A stretch of 40,959 nucleotides of DNA from an uncultured Olsenella sp. GTDB lineage: Bacteria > Actinomycetota > Coriobacteriia > Coriobacteriales > Atopobiaceae. Of the stretch, positions 15,955 to 23,499 are shown piece after piece (position 1 is the first letter of the stretch; each line of letters opens with the position of its first letter). Location of the stretch: assembly GCA_900314575.1 (NCBI GenBank), contig OMVS01000008.1:1-40959 (forward strand), read 5' to 3'. The notes below the pieces were generated by a model that saw only the letters and a program-made list of their open reading frames with translations, ran no database searches and was not told the DNA's origin. The position numbers and the translations under genes were made by a program.

Positions 15955-17319
15955 ATGGCAATCACGCCCGAAGAGGTAAAAGAGACGCTCAACATGGTCG
16001 AGCAGCAGAACCTCGACCTGCGCACCATCACGATGGGCGTGTCGCTCTACGGCTGTGCGGACGAGGACATGGGTCGCCTGTGCGACAAGGTCTACGACCG
16101 CATCACGAGCAGGGCCGAGAACCTCGTCTCCGTCGCGGAGCAGCTCGAGCGCGAGTACGGCATCCCCATCGCCAACAAGCGCGTGTCCGTCACCCCCGTG
16201 GCGCAGATCGCGGCGGGCTGCCCCGACCAGGACCTCACCCCCATCGCCCAGTCGATGAACCGCGCGGCGGAGACGCTCGGCATCGACTTCATGGGAGGCT
16301 TCTCCGCCCTCGTGCAGAAGGGCATGGGCGCGACGGACCGCAAGCTCATCGCCTCCATCCCCCACGCGCTCTCCTCCACCGAGCGCGTCTGCTCGAGCGT
16401 CAACGTCGCCTCGCTGCGCGCCGGCATCAACATGGACGCGGTCCTGCTCATGGCCCAGACGATGGTCGAGGCTGCCAAGGCGACGGTCGACATCGACTGC
16501 TACGGCGCCGCCAAGCTCGTGGTCTTCTCCAACATGGTCGAGGACTCGCCCTTCATGGCGGGCGCCATCCACGGCCCCGGCGAGGGCGACGCGGTCATCA
16601 ACGTCGGCGTCTCCGGCCCCGGCGTCATGGCGGCGGCGCTCTCGACGCTTCCCGACGACGCCAACCTCACGCAGGTCGCCGAGATGATCAAGCAGACTGC
16701 CTTCAAGATAACGCGCGCCGGCGAGCTCATCGGCCGCGAGGCCTCCGCACGCCTCGGCGTCGAGAAGGGCATCGTGGACCTCTCGCTCGCGCCGACCCCG
16801 GCCGCCGGCGACTCCGTCGCCAGGATCCTCGAGATCATCGGCGTGGGAGAGTGCGGCGGCCCCGGCACGACGTGCGCGCTCGCGCTGCTCAACGACGCCG
16901 TCAAGAAGGGCGGCGTCATGGCGAGCTCGAGCGTCGGCGGCCTCTCCGGCGCCTTCATCCCCGTCTCCGAGGACGCGGGCATGATCCGCGCCGCGCGCGA
17001 CGGGTCCCTCTCCATCGAGAAGCTCGAGGCCATGACCTGCGTCTGCTCGGTCGGCCTCGACATGATCGCCATCCCCGGCGACACCCCCGTCGAGACGATC
17101 GCCGGCATCATCGCCGACGAGATGGCGATCGGCGTCATCAACGCCAAGACCACGGCCGTCCGCCTCATCCCCGCCATCGGCAAGCGCGAGGGCGACCTGC
17201 TCGAGTTCGGCGGGCTCTTCGGCAGCGCACCGGTCATGGGAGTGAACCGGTTCGCGGGCACCACCCTGGCCCACCGCGGCGGGCAGTTCCCCGCCCCGCT
17301 CAACTCGCTCAAGAACTAG
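15955..17319 (+). CDS. UPF0210 (DUF711, PFL-family) protein
   Basis: 454 residues, the full length of the UPF0210 family. Molecular function is not established; the fold is related to glycyl-radical-enzyme-like barrels, but no glycyl-radical motif is evident to me. Recognisable segments are [15 protein letters not shown] near the start, [52 protein letters not shown] and the C-terminal [14 protein letters not shown] with [14 protein letters not shown]. The start ATG 15955 follows CGGAGGGAAG. Related genomes often place an ACT-domain (UPF0237) gene directly upstream; there is none here. A strong terminator follows, so the unit is monocistronic. Confidence 0.9.
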   Translation: MAITPEEVKETLNMVEQQNLDLRTITMGVSLYGCADEDMGRLCDKVYDRITSRAENLVSVAEQLEREYGIPIANKRVSVTPVAQIAAGCPDQDLTPIAQSMNRAAETLGIDFMGGFSALVQKGMGATDRKLIASIPHALSSTERVCSSVNVASLRAGINMDAVLLMAQTMVEAAKATVDIDCYGAAKLVVFSNMVEDSPFMAGAIHGPGEGDAVINVGVSGPGVMAAALSTLPDDANLTQVAEMIKQTAFKITRAGELIGREASARLGVEKGIVDLSLAPTPAAGDSVARILEIIGVGECGGPGTTCALALLNDAVKKGGVMASSSVGGLSGAFIPVSEDAGMIRAARDGSLSIEKLEAMTCVCSVGLDMIAIPGDTPVETIAGIIADEMAIGVINAKTTAVRLIPAIGKREGDLLEFGGLFGSAPVMGVNRFAGTTLAHRGGQFPAPLNSLKN

Positions 17320-17358
17320 GCCCGCCAGGCCCCGACCGCCAGAGGCAAGACCAAGCCA

Positions 17359-17398
17359 GCCGCCGGCAGACGAGAAGCCCGTCTGCCGGCGGCTTCTC
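17359..17398 (+). terminator. Rho-independent terminator after UPF0210 gene
   Basis: Perfect 14-bp stem GCCGCCGGCAGACG (17359-17372) with CGTCTGCCGGCGGC (17380-17393), 7-nt loop, followed by TTCTCTC. Confidence 0.85.
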
Positions 17399-17423
17399 TC
17401 TGGTCGCAGACGCCCGCCGCGCA

Positions 17424-17453
17424 TTGGACCTTCTCAACCATTGCATTTATTAT
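17424..17453 (+). promoter_or_regulatory. Promoter of the subtilase lipoprotein gene
   Basis: TTGGAC (17424-17429) and TATTAT (17448-17453), with an 18-bp spacer, in a locally A+T-rich patch between a terminator and the protease start. A sigma-70-type match in an otherwise very GC-rich region. Confidence 0.65.
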
Positions 17454-17513
17454 AGTATGTGCCGAGGGGTCGAGGGGCCCCTCCACGCACCGCCGACCCA
17501 AGGAGGCCCGGAG

Positions 17514-19484
17514 ATGAGAAGAGCGTGGCTCGCCGCACTGGCGCTGGTCCCCATGGCCCTGTGCGCCCTCCTCCTCGCCGGATGCGGCTCCACGGGCGCC
17601 GCGGCGGAGAGCTCCGCCCGGAGCGAGCCCTCCCAGGGAGGCCCGTCCGATGGCGGCTCACCGGAGGCGGCGATGTCCTACAAGGAGCCGGAGCCAGGGA
17701 GCATCGTCCAGGATGGCGCGGACACCTACTACGTGAACGACGTCATCGACGTGACCGTCGTCTCCGGCACCTCACGCGAGCAGGTCGACGACCTCGCCTC
17801 CCGGATCGGCGGCAAGGTCGTCGGCGAGATAGGCCTGACCGGTGACTACCAGATACAGCTCGACGAGCCCAAGACGCTCGACGAGATGGAGAGGCTCGCG
17901 GAGAGCCTCGCCGAAGACCCCATCGTGGAGGTCGCCATGCCGGAGGAGCTGTTCGAGACGGACGCCAGCTACGTCCCGAACGACGGTGTCTGGCGGCAGG
18001 AGGGCTGGGACACGGACGACCCGGAGGGCTCCAACTGGGGCGTCGAGGCCATCGACGCCCCAGACGCGTGGGACCTCGTGGACGAGATGCAGCCGGTGGC
18101 CGTCGGCGTCATCGACAGCATGTTCGACGCCTCGCACGAGGACCTGTCGTTCGCGAGGGTCATTAACAACCCGAGCCATCCAGACGATAAGCATGGCACG
18201 CACGTGTCAGGCACGATAGCCGCAGGCTTCGACAACGGAAGGGGCATCGCGGGAATCGCTCCGACCGCCGACCTCTACGGCTTCTCCACCATGGGCGAAG
18301 ACAGCGACCCCACGGTCCTGAACGGCCACTACGACGGCTACATGAAGTGGAAGTACGGCCTGGCCGAGCTGGTCTCCAGCGGCTGTCGGGTGATCAACGT
18401 CAGCATGGGACTCACCTTTAGGGGCCACGAGGAGGCGCGGAGGGCCTCCGAGCTCGACGCCCAGGTCTACACCCCCTTCCTCGGGAAGCTGCTGGACAGG
18501 GGCTATGACTTCGTGATCGTGCAGGCCGCCGGCAACGACGGCGAACAGGGCTGCGACGCCGTCGAGACCGGCATCTTCGCGGGCATCACCGACGAGCGGC
18601 TCAAGGATAGGATCATCGTCGTTGGCGCGGCCGAGAACGCCGGCGACGGGCGCTACCGGCTCGCGGCCTTCAGCAACACCGGGAACCGCGTCGACGTGGC
18701 CGCTCCGGGCGTAGACATCTGCAGCACGGTCCCCGGGGGCTACGAGGGCGGCTGGAGCGGCACCTCGATGGCCGCGCCACACGTGTCAGGAATCGCCGCG
18801 CTGTGCTACGCGCTCGACCCCGGCCTCACCGGGGACCAGGTGAAGCGGGCCATCGTGGACACCGCCGACAGGGGCGCGAGCAGCGCCTCCGGGACGTACG
18901 CGATGCCCGACGCGTCGGCCGCCGTCGCCTCCGTGCGCCCCGACCTCGGGCGCACGGGCAACGACGAGGCCCACGAGGCCTACGAGCGCTTCGTGGAGGA
19001 CGGGGATTGGTCCGGGTACGTCCTGGACTTCCTCGCACAGGAGGCCGCGGGTACGTCGGCAGAGTACCTGGGGTCGCGACAGGACCTCATAGGCCTCATG
19101 AAGACCAACGGCTCGTCCAACTGGGTCCGCCTGTGGGACATCGACTCCGACGGCGTGGACGAGCTGTTCGTCAGCTCCGGCGGGGTCGCCAACCTCTCCA
19201 TCTCCGCGTTCTCCTACGACACGGCCGCCCACGAGGTCACATACCAGGGAAGCGCCCTCTACGGCACGATGTTCTTCGACTTCCAGGGCTCGGACTTCCT
19301 CGTCAGCGAGGCCGAGCCGAACACCGTGGCCGTACGCGCGAACGGCACGGACCCGACGGGGAGCGCCTTCACGAGCTGGGCGACCGTGACGTTCGACGGC
19401 GGCTTCGCGTTCGACTCCCGTCCCGACATGGACGACGCCAGCCTGGCGAGCTGGCACGACGGGAAAACGCTGGACCTGGACTAG
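17514..19484 (+). CDS. Secreted subtilisin-like (S8) serine protease lipoprotein
   Basis: 656 residues. The N-terminal signal ends in a lipobox, LLLAGC (Cys24), so the mature protein should be lipid-anchored outside the cell membrane. Residues about 65-150 look like an I9-type prodomain (DVTVVSGTSREQVDDLASRIGG). The catalytic triad is intact: Asp201 in VGVIDSMFD, His227 in KHGTHVSG and Ser418 in SGTSMAAPHVSG, with oxyanion Asn341 in AAGNDG. After about 450 comes a C-terminal domain with a Ca-binding-like loop, DIDSDGVDELFV, resembling FG-GAP/VCBS repeats. Start ATG 17514 follows AGGAGG. It has its own promoter and no dedicated partner nearby. Substrate unknown; cell-wall or secreted-protein processing is possible. 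Confidence 0.88.
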   Translation: MRRAWLAALALVPMALCALLLAGCGSTGAAAESSARSEPSQGGPSDGGSPEAAMSYKEPEPGSIVQDGADTYYVNDVIDVTVVSGTSREQVDDLASRIGGKVVGEIGLTGDYQIQLDEPKTLDEMERLAESLAEDPIVEVAMPEELFETDASYVPNDGVWRQEGWDTDDPEGSNWGVEAIDAPDAWDLVDEMQPVAVGVIDSMFDASHEDLSFARVINNPSHPDDKHGTHVSGTIAAGFDNGRGIAGIAPTADLYGFSTMGEDSDPTVLNGHYDGYMKWKYGLAELVSSGCRVINVSMGLTFRGHEEARRASELDAQVYTPFLGKLLDRGYDFVIVQAAGNDGEQGCDAVETGIFAGITDERLKDRIIVVGAAENAGDGRYRLAAFSNTGNRVDVAAPGVDICSTVPGGYEGGWSGTSMAAPHVSGIAALCYALDPGLTGDQVKRAIVDTADRGASSASGTYAMPDASAAVASVRPDLGRTGNDEAHEAYERFVEDGDWSGYVLDFLAQEAAGTSAEYLGSRQDLIGLMKTNGSSNWVRLWDIDSDGVDELFVSSGGVANLSISAFSYDTAAHEVTYQGSALYGTMFFDFQGSDFLVSEAEPNTVAVRANGTDPTGSAFTSWATVTFDGGFAFDSRPDMDDASLASWHDGKTLDLD

Positions 19485-19492
19485 CCAGAGCC

Positions 19493-20188
19493 CTACAGCG
19501 CGCAGGACCAGCGCACGTTCTCGTTGTCGAGGTCCTCGGGAGAGGGCACCACGGTGAGGTGGGGGGTGTCCCAGCAGCGGTGGTCCCGCACGATGGTCGC
19601 GGGCACGCCCGCCACGGTGACGTTGGAGGGCACGTCGTGCACCACGACGGCGCCTGCGCCCACCTTCACGTTGTCGCCGATGCGGATGTTGCCCAGGATC
19701 GTGGCGTTGGCGCCCACCATCACGTTGTCGCCGAGCGTCGGGTGGCGCTTGCCGCCGTGGTGGCCGGTCATGCCGAGCGTGACACCCTGGTAGAGCAGGC
19801 AGTCGTCACCGATGACGGCGGTCTGGCCGATCACGATGCCCATGCCGTGGTCTATCAGGAAGCGCCGGCCGATGGTGGCGGCGGGGTGAATCTCTATGCC
19901 GTAGCGCTTGCGCGAGCGGCGCGCCAGGAACAGGGCGAGCTCGTGCAGGCCGTGCTCCCACAGCCAGTGCTGACGCCTGAACGCCCAGATGGCGTGCAGC
20001 CCCGTGGAGTTGCGGCGCACGTCGCCGTGGCTCGTGGCGCTCGGGTCGCGCGCGAGCATAGCCTCCACGTCCTCGCGCCGGCGCTGCCGCCACGAGACCC
20101 TCTCCTGCATACGGGCACCCTCCCCGAGGCCGCTCCCGGCCCCCAGGCCCTTCTCGCCCTGCGCGTCCAGCGCACCTGCCAGGCTCAT
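19493..20188 (-). CDS. cysE: Serine O-acetyltransferase
   Basis: 231 residues. Transfers acetyl from acetyl-CoA to L-serine, giving O-acetylserine for the cysteine synthase encoded just upstream. The C-terminal half is a left-handed beta-helix of hexapeptide repeats (IGRRFLIDHGMGIVIGQTAVIGDDCLL, continuing to NVKVGAGAVVVHDV) with the active-site signature YQGVTLGMTG and a GGKRHPT loop. The N-terminal 30 residues are an unusual Gly/Ala-rich extension; a second Met (residue 27) could be the real start, although the ATG at 20186-20188 has GAGGGG upstream. Second gene of a cysK-cysE unit, separated by an 81-bp gap containing a strong hairpin. Confidence 0.92.
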   Translation of the reverse strand: MSLAGALDAQGEKGLGAGSGLGEGARMQERVSWRQRRREDVEAMLARDPSATSHGDVRRNSTGLHAIWAFRRQHWLWEHGLHELALFLARRSRKRYGIEIHPAATIGRRFLIDHGMGIVIGQTAVIGDDCLLYQGVTLGMTGHHGGKRHPTLGDNVMVGANATILGNIRIGDNVKVGAGAVVVHDVPSNVTVAGVPATIVRDHRCWDTPHLTVVPSPEDLDNENVRWSCAL

Positions 20189-20205
20189 CGCCGTCCCCTC
20201 TCGTG

Positions 20206-20233
20206 CGGCCGGCCCTCCCCCGAGGGCCGGCCG
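20206..20233 (-). terminator. Strong hairpin between cysK and cysE
   Basis: Perfect 12-bp stem CGGCCGGCCCTC (20206-20217) with its complement (20222-20233) and a CCCC loop on the plus strand. There is no U tract on the minus strand. It could be a partial terminator, a processing site setting cysK:cysE stoichiometry, or an attenuator in the cysE leader. Confidence 0.5.
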
Positions 20234-20269
20234 GTTACGCCAGCTTTGCGATAGGTTGCAGCCAGCCGG

Positions 20270-21181
20270 CTACAGGTCCATCGAGAGGTAGCGCTCGCCC
20301 GTGTCGGGCAGGATCGCCACGATCGTCTTACCGGCGAACTCGGGACGCTTCGCCAGCTCGACGGCGGCCGCGACGGCGGCGCCGGAGGAGATGCCCACGA
20401 GCAGGCCAAGCTCGGCCGCGAGGCGCTTCTTCGTCTGGATTGCGTCGTCGGACGCGACGGGGAACACCTCGTCGACGACGGAGGCGTCGTAGGTCTTGGG
20501 GACGAAGCCGGCGCCGATGCCCTGGATGCGGTGGGCACCGGAGGGCTTCCCAGCGAGCACCTGGGACTCCGCCGGCTCGACGGCCACGGCGTAGACGCCG
20601 GGCTTCTGCTCCTTGAGGAAGCGGGCGGTGCCGGAGATGGTGCCGCCGGTGCCGACGCCGGCGACGACGGCGTCCACGGTGCCCTCGGTGTCGCGCCAGA
20701 TCTCGGGGCCGGTGGTCTTGTAGTGGGCCTCGGGGTTGGCGGGGTTCACGAACTGGCCGGCCACGATGGCGCCGGGCGTCTCGGCCTTGAGCTGGTCGGC
20801 CTTGGCGACGGCGCCCTTCATCCCCTCGGCGCCGGGGGTGAGGACGATCGTGGCTCCATAGGAGGCCGCGAGCTTGCGGCGCTCGATCGACATGGTCTCG
20901 GGCATCACGAGGATCATCTTGTAGCCGCGCTCGGCCGCGATCATGGCCAGGCCGACGCCGGTGTTGCCGCTAGTGGGCTCGATGATGGTGCCGCCGGGCT
21001 TGAGCGAGCCGTCGCGCTCCGCCGCATCCACCATCGCCTTCGCGATGCGGTCCTTCACCGACCCTCCGGGGTTGGTGGCCTCGTACTTGCCGAGGACCCT
21101 GGCAGCGCCACCCGCGAGTGGCGAGAGGTCTACGAGGGGGGTCTGGCCGATGAGTGACTCCGTGCGCATTGCGAACTTCAT
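20270..21181 (-). CDS. cysK: Cysteine synthase A (O-acetylserine sulfhydrylase)
   Basis: 303 residues, full length. PLP enzyme making cysteine from O-acetylserine and sulfide. The PLP lysine is Lys43 in NPGGSVKDR. The substrate loop is PTSGNTGVG, the phosphate-binding loop is GVGTGGTISG, and the C-terminal GISSGAA motif is present. The last residues, LSMDL, differ somewhat from typical CysK ends. First gene of the unit; cysE follows. Start ATG 21179-21181 has AGGAGG upstream. A promoter and an overlapping palindrome lie about 90-125 bp upstream, indicating regulation, probably by sulfur supply. Confidence 0.95.
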   Translation of the reverse strand: MKFAMRTESLIGQTPLVDLSPLAGGAARVLGKYEATNPGGSVKDRIAKAMVDAAERDGSLKPGGTIIEPTSGNTGVGLAMIAAERGYKMILVMPETMSIERRKLAASYGATIVLTPGAEGMKGAVAKADQLKAETPGAIVAGQFVNPANPEAHYKTTGPEIWRDTEGTVDAVVAGVGTGGTISGTARFLKEQKPGVYAVAVEPAESQVLAGKPSGAHRIQGIGAGFVPKTYDASVVDEVFPVASDDAIQTKKRLAAELGLLVGISSGAAVAAAVELAKRPEFAGKTIVAILPDTGERYLSMDL

Positions 21182-21267
21182 GATGCTCCTCCTATAGATG
21201 ACGTTCCGCTAGCCGCGAGGTAAGAAGGACGGTCCCTTTTCGCCCGCCCGTTAACTCGCTGGGACAA

Positions 21268-21296
21268 AGAATGGCACTCATATTCCTAGTTTGCAA
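21268..21296 (-). promoter_or_regulatory. cysK: cysK promoter
   Basis: On the minus strand, -35 TTGCAA (21291-21296) and -10 CATTCT (21268-21273) are 17 bp apart. The -35 lies in the centre of a palindrome, the classic position for repression. Confidence 0.6.
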
Positions 21297-21307
21297 GTAG
21301 GAATATG
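21279..21307. promoter_or_regulatory. Operator-like palindrome over the cysK promoter
   Basis: CATATTCCTA (21279-21288) and TAGGAATATG (21298-21307) form a perfect 10-bp inverted repeat with a 9-bp spacer containing the -35 element. The arms resemble sites of Rrf2-family regulators such as CymR or IscR; this assignment is inference, and no such regulator gene is in the window. Confidence 0.65.
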
Positions 21308-21405
21308 TAAGCAGCAGGTTTCGTGCGGCGCAGCCCGGGGCGAGAAGGACCTCAGGGCCGAGAAGGTCCTCGGAGTCGCGCCGGCCGGGACGCAGAGGCG
21401 CACGA

Positions 21406-21441
21406 GAGGGGCGGCGCAGGCTGAAGCCCGCGCCGCCCCTC
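21406..21441 (-). terminator. Terminator-like hairpin after murB
   Basis: Perfect 12-bp stem GAGGGGCGGCGC (21406-21417) with its complement (21430-21441) and a 12-nt loop, 39 bp past the murB stop. On the minus strand the descending arm is followed by CTCGTGCG. Confidence 0.6.
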
Positions 21442-21479
21442 CCCCAGGCTTGCCCGGCCCCGCCGGCCGCCCGCGCCCG

Positions 21480-22403
21480 CTATCCGAGCGAGATGACCTC
21501 GCACTCCAGCCTCACGCCGAACTGGCGCTCGACCTCCTCCTGCACGTGCTCGATCACGGCGTGCACGTCGGCGGCGGTAGCGTGGCCGAGGTTCACCACG
21601 AAGCCCGCGTGCTTGGTCGAGACCTGTGCGTCGCCCACGCGGTAGCCCTTGCACCCCGCGTCCGTGATGAGCTTGCCGGCGAAGTGCCCCTCCGGCCGCT
21701 TGAAGGTAGAGCCGGCGCTGCCGAACTCGAGCGGCTGCTTCTCCTCGCGGCGCCTCGTCAGGTCCTGCATGGTCGCAGAGATCTCGGCGGGGTCGCGCGG
21801 CTCGAGGCGCACCGTTGCGGAGACGACCACCAGCCCGGCGGTCCTGATCAGGCTCGTGCGGTACCCGAGCTCGAGCTCGTCGGCGGGCACGTCCGCGACC
21901 GAGCCGTCCGGCATGACCGCTCGCACGCGCACGAGGACGTCGGCCATCTGGCCGCCGTAGGCGCCCGCGTTCATGTAGCACGCGCCGCCGACGGACCCCG
22001 GGATGCCGCAGGCGAACTCCAGGCCGCCGAGCCCCAGCTCGAGGGCCTTGTCGGTCGCGTCCTTGAGCGAGACGCCCGCGCCGAAGGTGAGCTCGTCGCC
22101 CTCGCGCGAGAAGCCCTTGAGCCCGTCGCCGGCGGCGACGATGACGCCGCGGTAGCCCGCGTCGGAGACGAGCAGGTCCGACCCCTTGCCGAGCAGGAAA
22201 TACGGCACGTCGCGCTCCCGCAGCCAGGCGAGGGCCCGCACCAGCCCGTCGGCGCTCTCCGGGACGGCGTAGAGGTCGGCGGGGCCGCCGACCCGGAAGG
22301 TGGTGTGCTCGCTCATCGGCTCGTCCTCGAGCACCCGCCCGCTCCCAAGGATGGCGGCAAGCCCGCGGGCAGCGGCCCGCCTGTCGAACGTCTCCCCTGA
22401 CAT
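21480..22403 (-). CDS. murB: UDP-N-acetylenolpyruvoylglucosamine reductase
   Basis: 307 residues. FAD/NADPH enzyme reducing UDP-GlcNAc-enolpyruvate to UDP-MurNAc in peptidoglycan synthesis. The FAD-binding domain shows TTFRVGGPADLYAVP, LLGKGSDLLVSD and GIPGSVGGACYMNAGAYG. The catalytic serine is Ser232 in FGSAGSTFKRP. GCKGYRVGDAQVSTKHAGFVVN is the type II signature, matching the shorter type II length. The start at 22401-22403 follows GAGGAGGGG. Monocistronic here, with a terminator-like hairpin downstream and an FMN-riboswitch locus divergently upstream. Confidence 0.95.
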   Translation of the reverse strand: MSGETFDRRAAARGLAAILGSGRVLEDEPMSEHTTFRVGGPADLYAVPESADGLVRALAWLRERDVPYFLLGKGSDLLVSDAGYRGVIVAAGDGLKGFSREGDELTFGAGVSLKDATDKALELGLGGLEFACGIPGSVGGACYMNAGAYGGQMADVLVRVRAVMPDGSVADVPADELELGYRTSLIRTAGLVVVSATVRLEPRDPAEISATMQDLTRRREEKQPLEFGSAGSTFKRPEGHFAGKLITDAGCKGYRVGDAQVSTKHAGFVVNLGHATAADVHAVIEHVQEEVERQFGVRLECEVISLG

Positions 22404-22604
22404 CGCCCCTCCTCACGGCCTGCACCCCGGCGGCGCGCAGGCCCGCATCGGCCTCGTGCATACATCTATCAAGCATACTCGTACCCGCAGTCTATCCCAG
22501 CAGGCGCCCCTCCCGCCCGGGGCCGCGCGCCCCTCTCGCCCACACGTCCTTCTCGGCCGCGCGCCCTTCCTTTCGCGCTTGTAACAACCCGGGGAGCGTA
22601 TCCG
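22404..22604. other. Upstream part of the murB/ribU divergent region
   Basis: The intergenic region between the divergent murB and ribU genes is 389 bp long. Its right half is a promoter and riboswitch. In this left 200 bp I see no gene, only Pro/Arg-coding-like GC-rich sequence and a possible murB leader. Confidence 0.5.
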
Positions 22605-22632
22605 TTGACGCGCGGAGCGTTCGTGCTATGCT
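22605..22632 (+). promoter_or_regulatory. Promoter of the FMN riboswitch-ribU transcript
   Basis: TTGACG (22605-22610) and TATGCT (22627-22632) with a 16-bp spacer, placing the transcription start just before the riboswitch. Confidence 0.7.
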
Positions 22633-22645
22633 CCTGCCCGTCAGT

Positions 22646-22780
22646 TTCAGGGCGGGGTGAGATTCCCCACTGGCGGTAACGACCGGGAAGCACAGGGCTC
22701 CCGGCGGAGTCCGCGACCCGCGAGAGCGGTTGACCTGGTGAGAGTCCAGGACCAACGGTCAGAGTCCGGATAGAAGAAAC
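22646..22780 (+). ncRNA. FMN riboswitch (RFN element)
   Basis: Conserved FMN-aptamer blocks appear in order: CAGGGCGGGGTGAGATTCCC, ACTGGCGGTAA, a variable GC-rich hairpin, CCGCGACCCGCGAGAGCGG, TGACCTGGTGAGAGTCCAGG, ACCAACGGTCAGAGTCCGGA and TAGAAGAA. It ends 12 nt before the ribU ATG, and the GGAG ribosome site starts right at its 3' edge. This favours control of translation initiation by FMN: flavin excess should shut down uptake. Confidence 0.95.
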
Positions 22781-22792
22781 GGAGACGCCACC

Positions 22793-23362
22793 ATGGCACA
22801 ACCATCCCTCGACAAGCACGCGACCACCGACCAGAACGGCGGCTGGTCCACCCGGCGCATCGCGGTGTGCGCCCTGTTCTGCGCCATCTCGGCGGTCTGC
22901 ACGCTGTTCATCGAGTTCCCGATCATCCCCGGCATCGAGTGGCTGCGCTACGACCCGTCCGGGATCGTCGCGCTCCTCGCGGGCTTCTCGTTCGGCCCGG
23001 CGGTCGGCGCGGTCGTGTCCGTCCTGCCCTACCTCGTGCACCTCGGCACCTCGGGCGGCATCTACGGGACCATCATGGCGATTCTCGTAACCTTCGCCAT
23101 GACCGTGCCCGCCTCGCTGATCTTTCGCACCAAGCCCTCGCCCAGCCGCGCGGTCGTGGGCATGGTGGCGGGCGGCGTCATCTGCGTAGCCGCCGCCATC
23201 CTCGGCAACCTGGTCTTCACGCCGCTGTACGCCGGCATGCCCGTCGAGGCCGTCAAGGCCCTGATCGTCCCCGCGCTGCTGCCGTTCAACGTCCTCAAGG
23301 CCGCGATCAACGGCGTCGTCGCGGGGCTGCTGCTGAGGCCCGTCTCCAAGGCGATAAGGTAG
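22793..23362 (+). CDS. ribU: Riboflavin ECF transporter substrate-binding subunit
   Basis: 189 residues with about six hydrophobic segments, the size of an ECF S component. It binds riboflavin in the membrane and works with EcfA and EcfT encoded downstream. Segments include RRIAVCALFCAISAVCTLF with the small-residue helix typical of S-component docking, IEFPIIPGIEWLRYDPSG (a common RibU loop) and FSFGPAVGAVVS. Specificity for riboflavin is supported by the FMN riboswitch directly upstream. The N-terminal 20 residues are hydrophilic. Start ATG 22793 follows GGAG. A 137-bp gap leads to ecfA with no clear terminator. Confidence 0.92.
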   Translation: MAQPSLDKHATTDQNGGWSTRRIAVCALFCAISAVCTLFIEFPIIPGIEWLRYDPSGIVALLAGFSFGPAVGAVVSVLPYLVHLGTSGGIYGTIMAILVTFAMTVPASLIFRTKPSPSRAVVGMVAGGVICVAAAILGNLVFTPLYAGMPVEAVKALIVPALLPFNVLKAAINGVVAGLLLRPVSKAIR

Positions 23363-23499
23363 CCGGGGCCACCCCCACTTGGCGGCCGAACAGAGATTCA
23401 GCACGTCCCGGGGACGGTGGGCGCACGCCCGCCGTCCCCTCTCCGATCCGCCGGCGCCGGGTGCGCCGGCGGCACCCCCAAAGAAAGGCAGGTGAGCGC

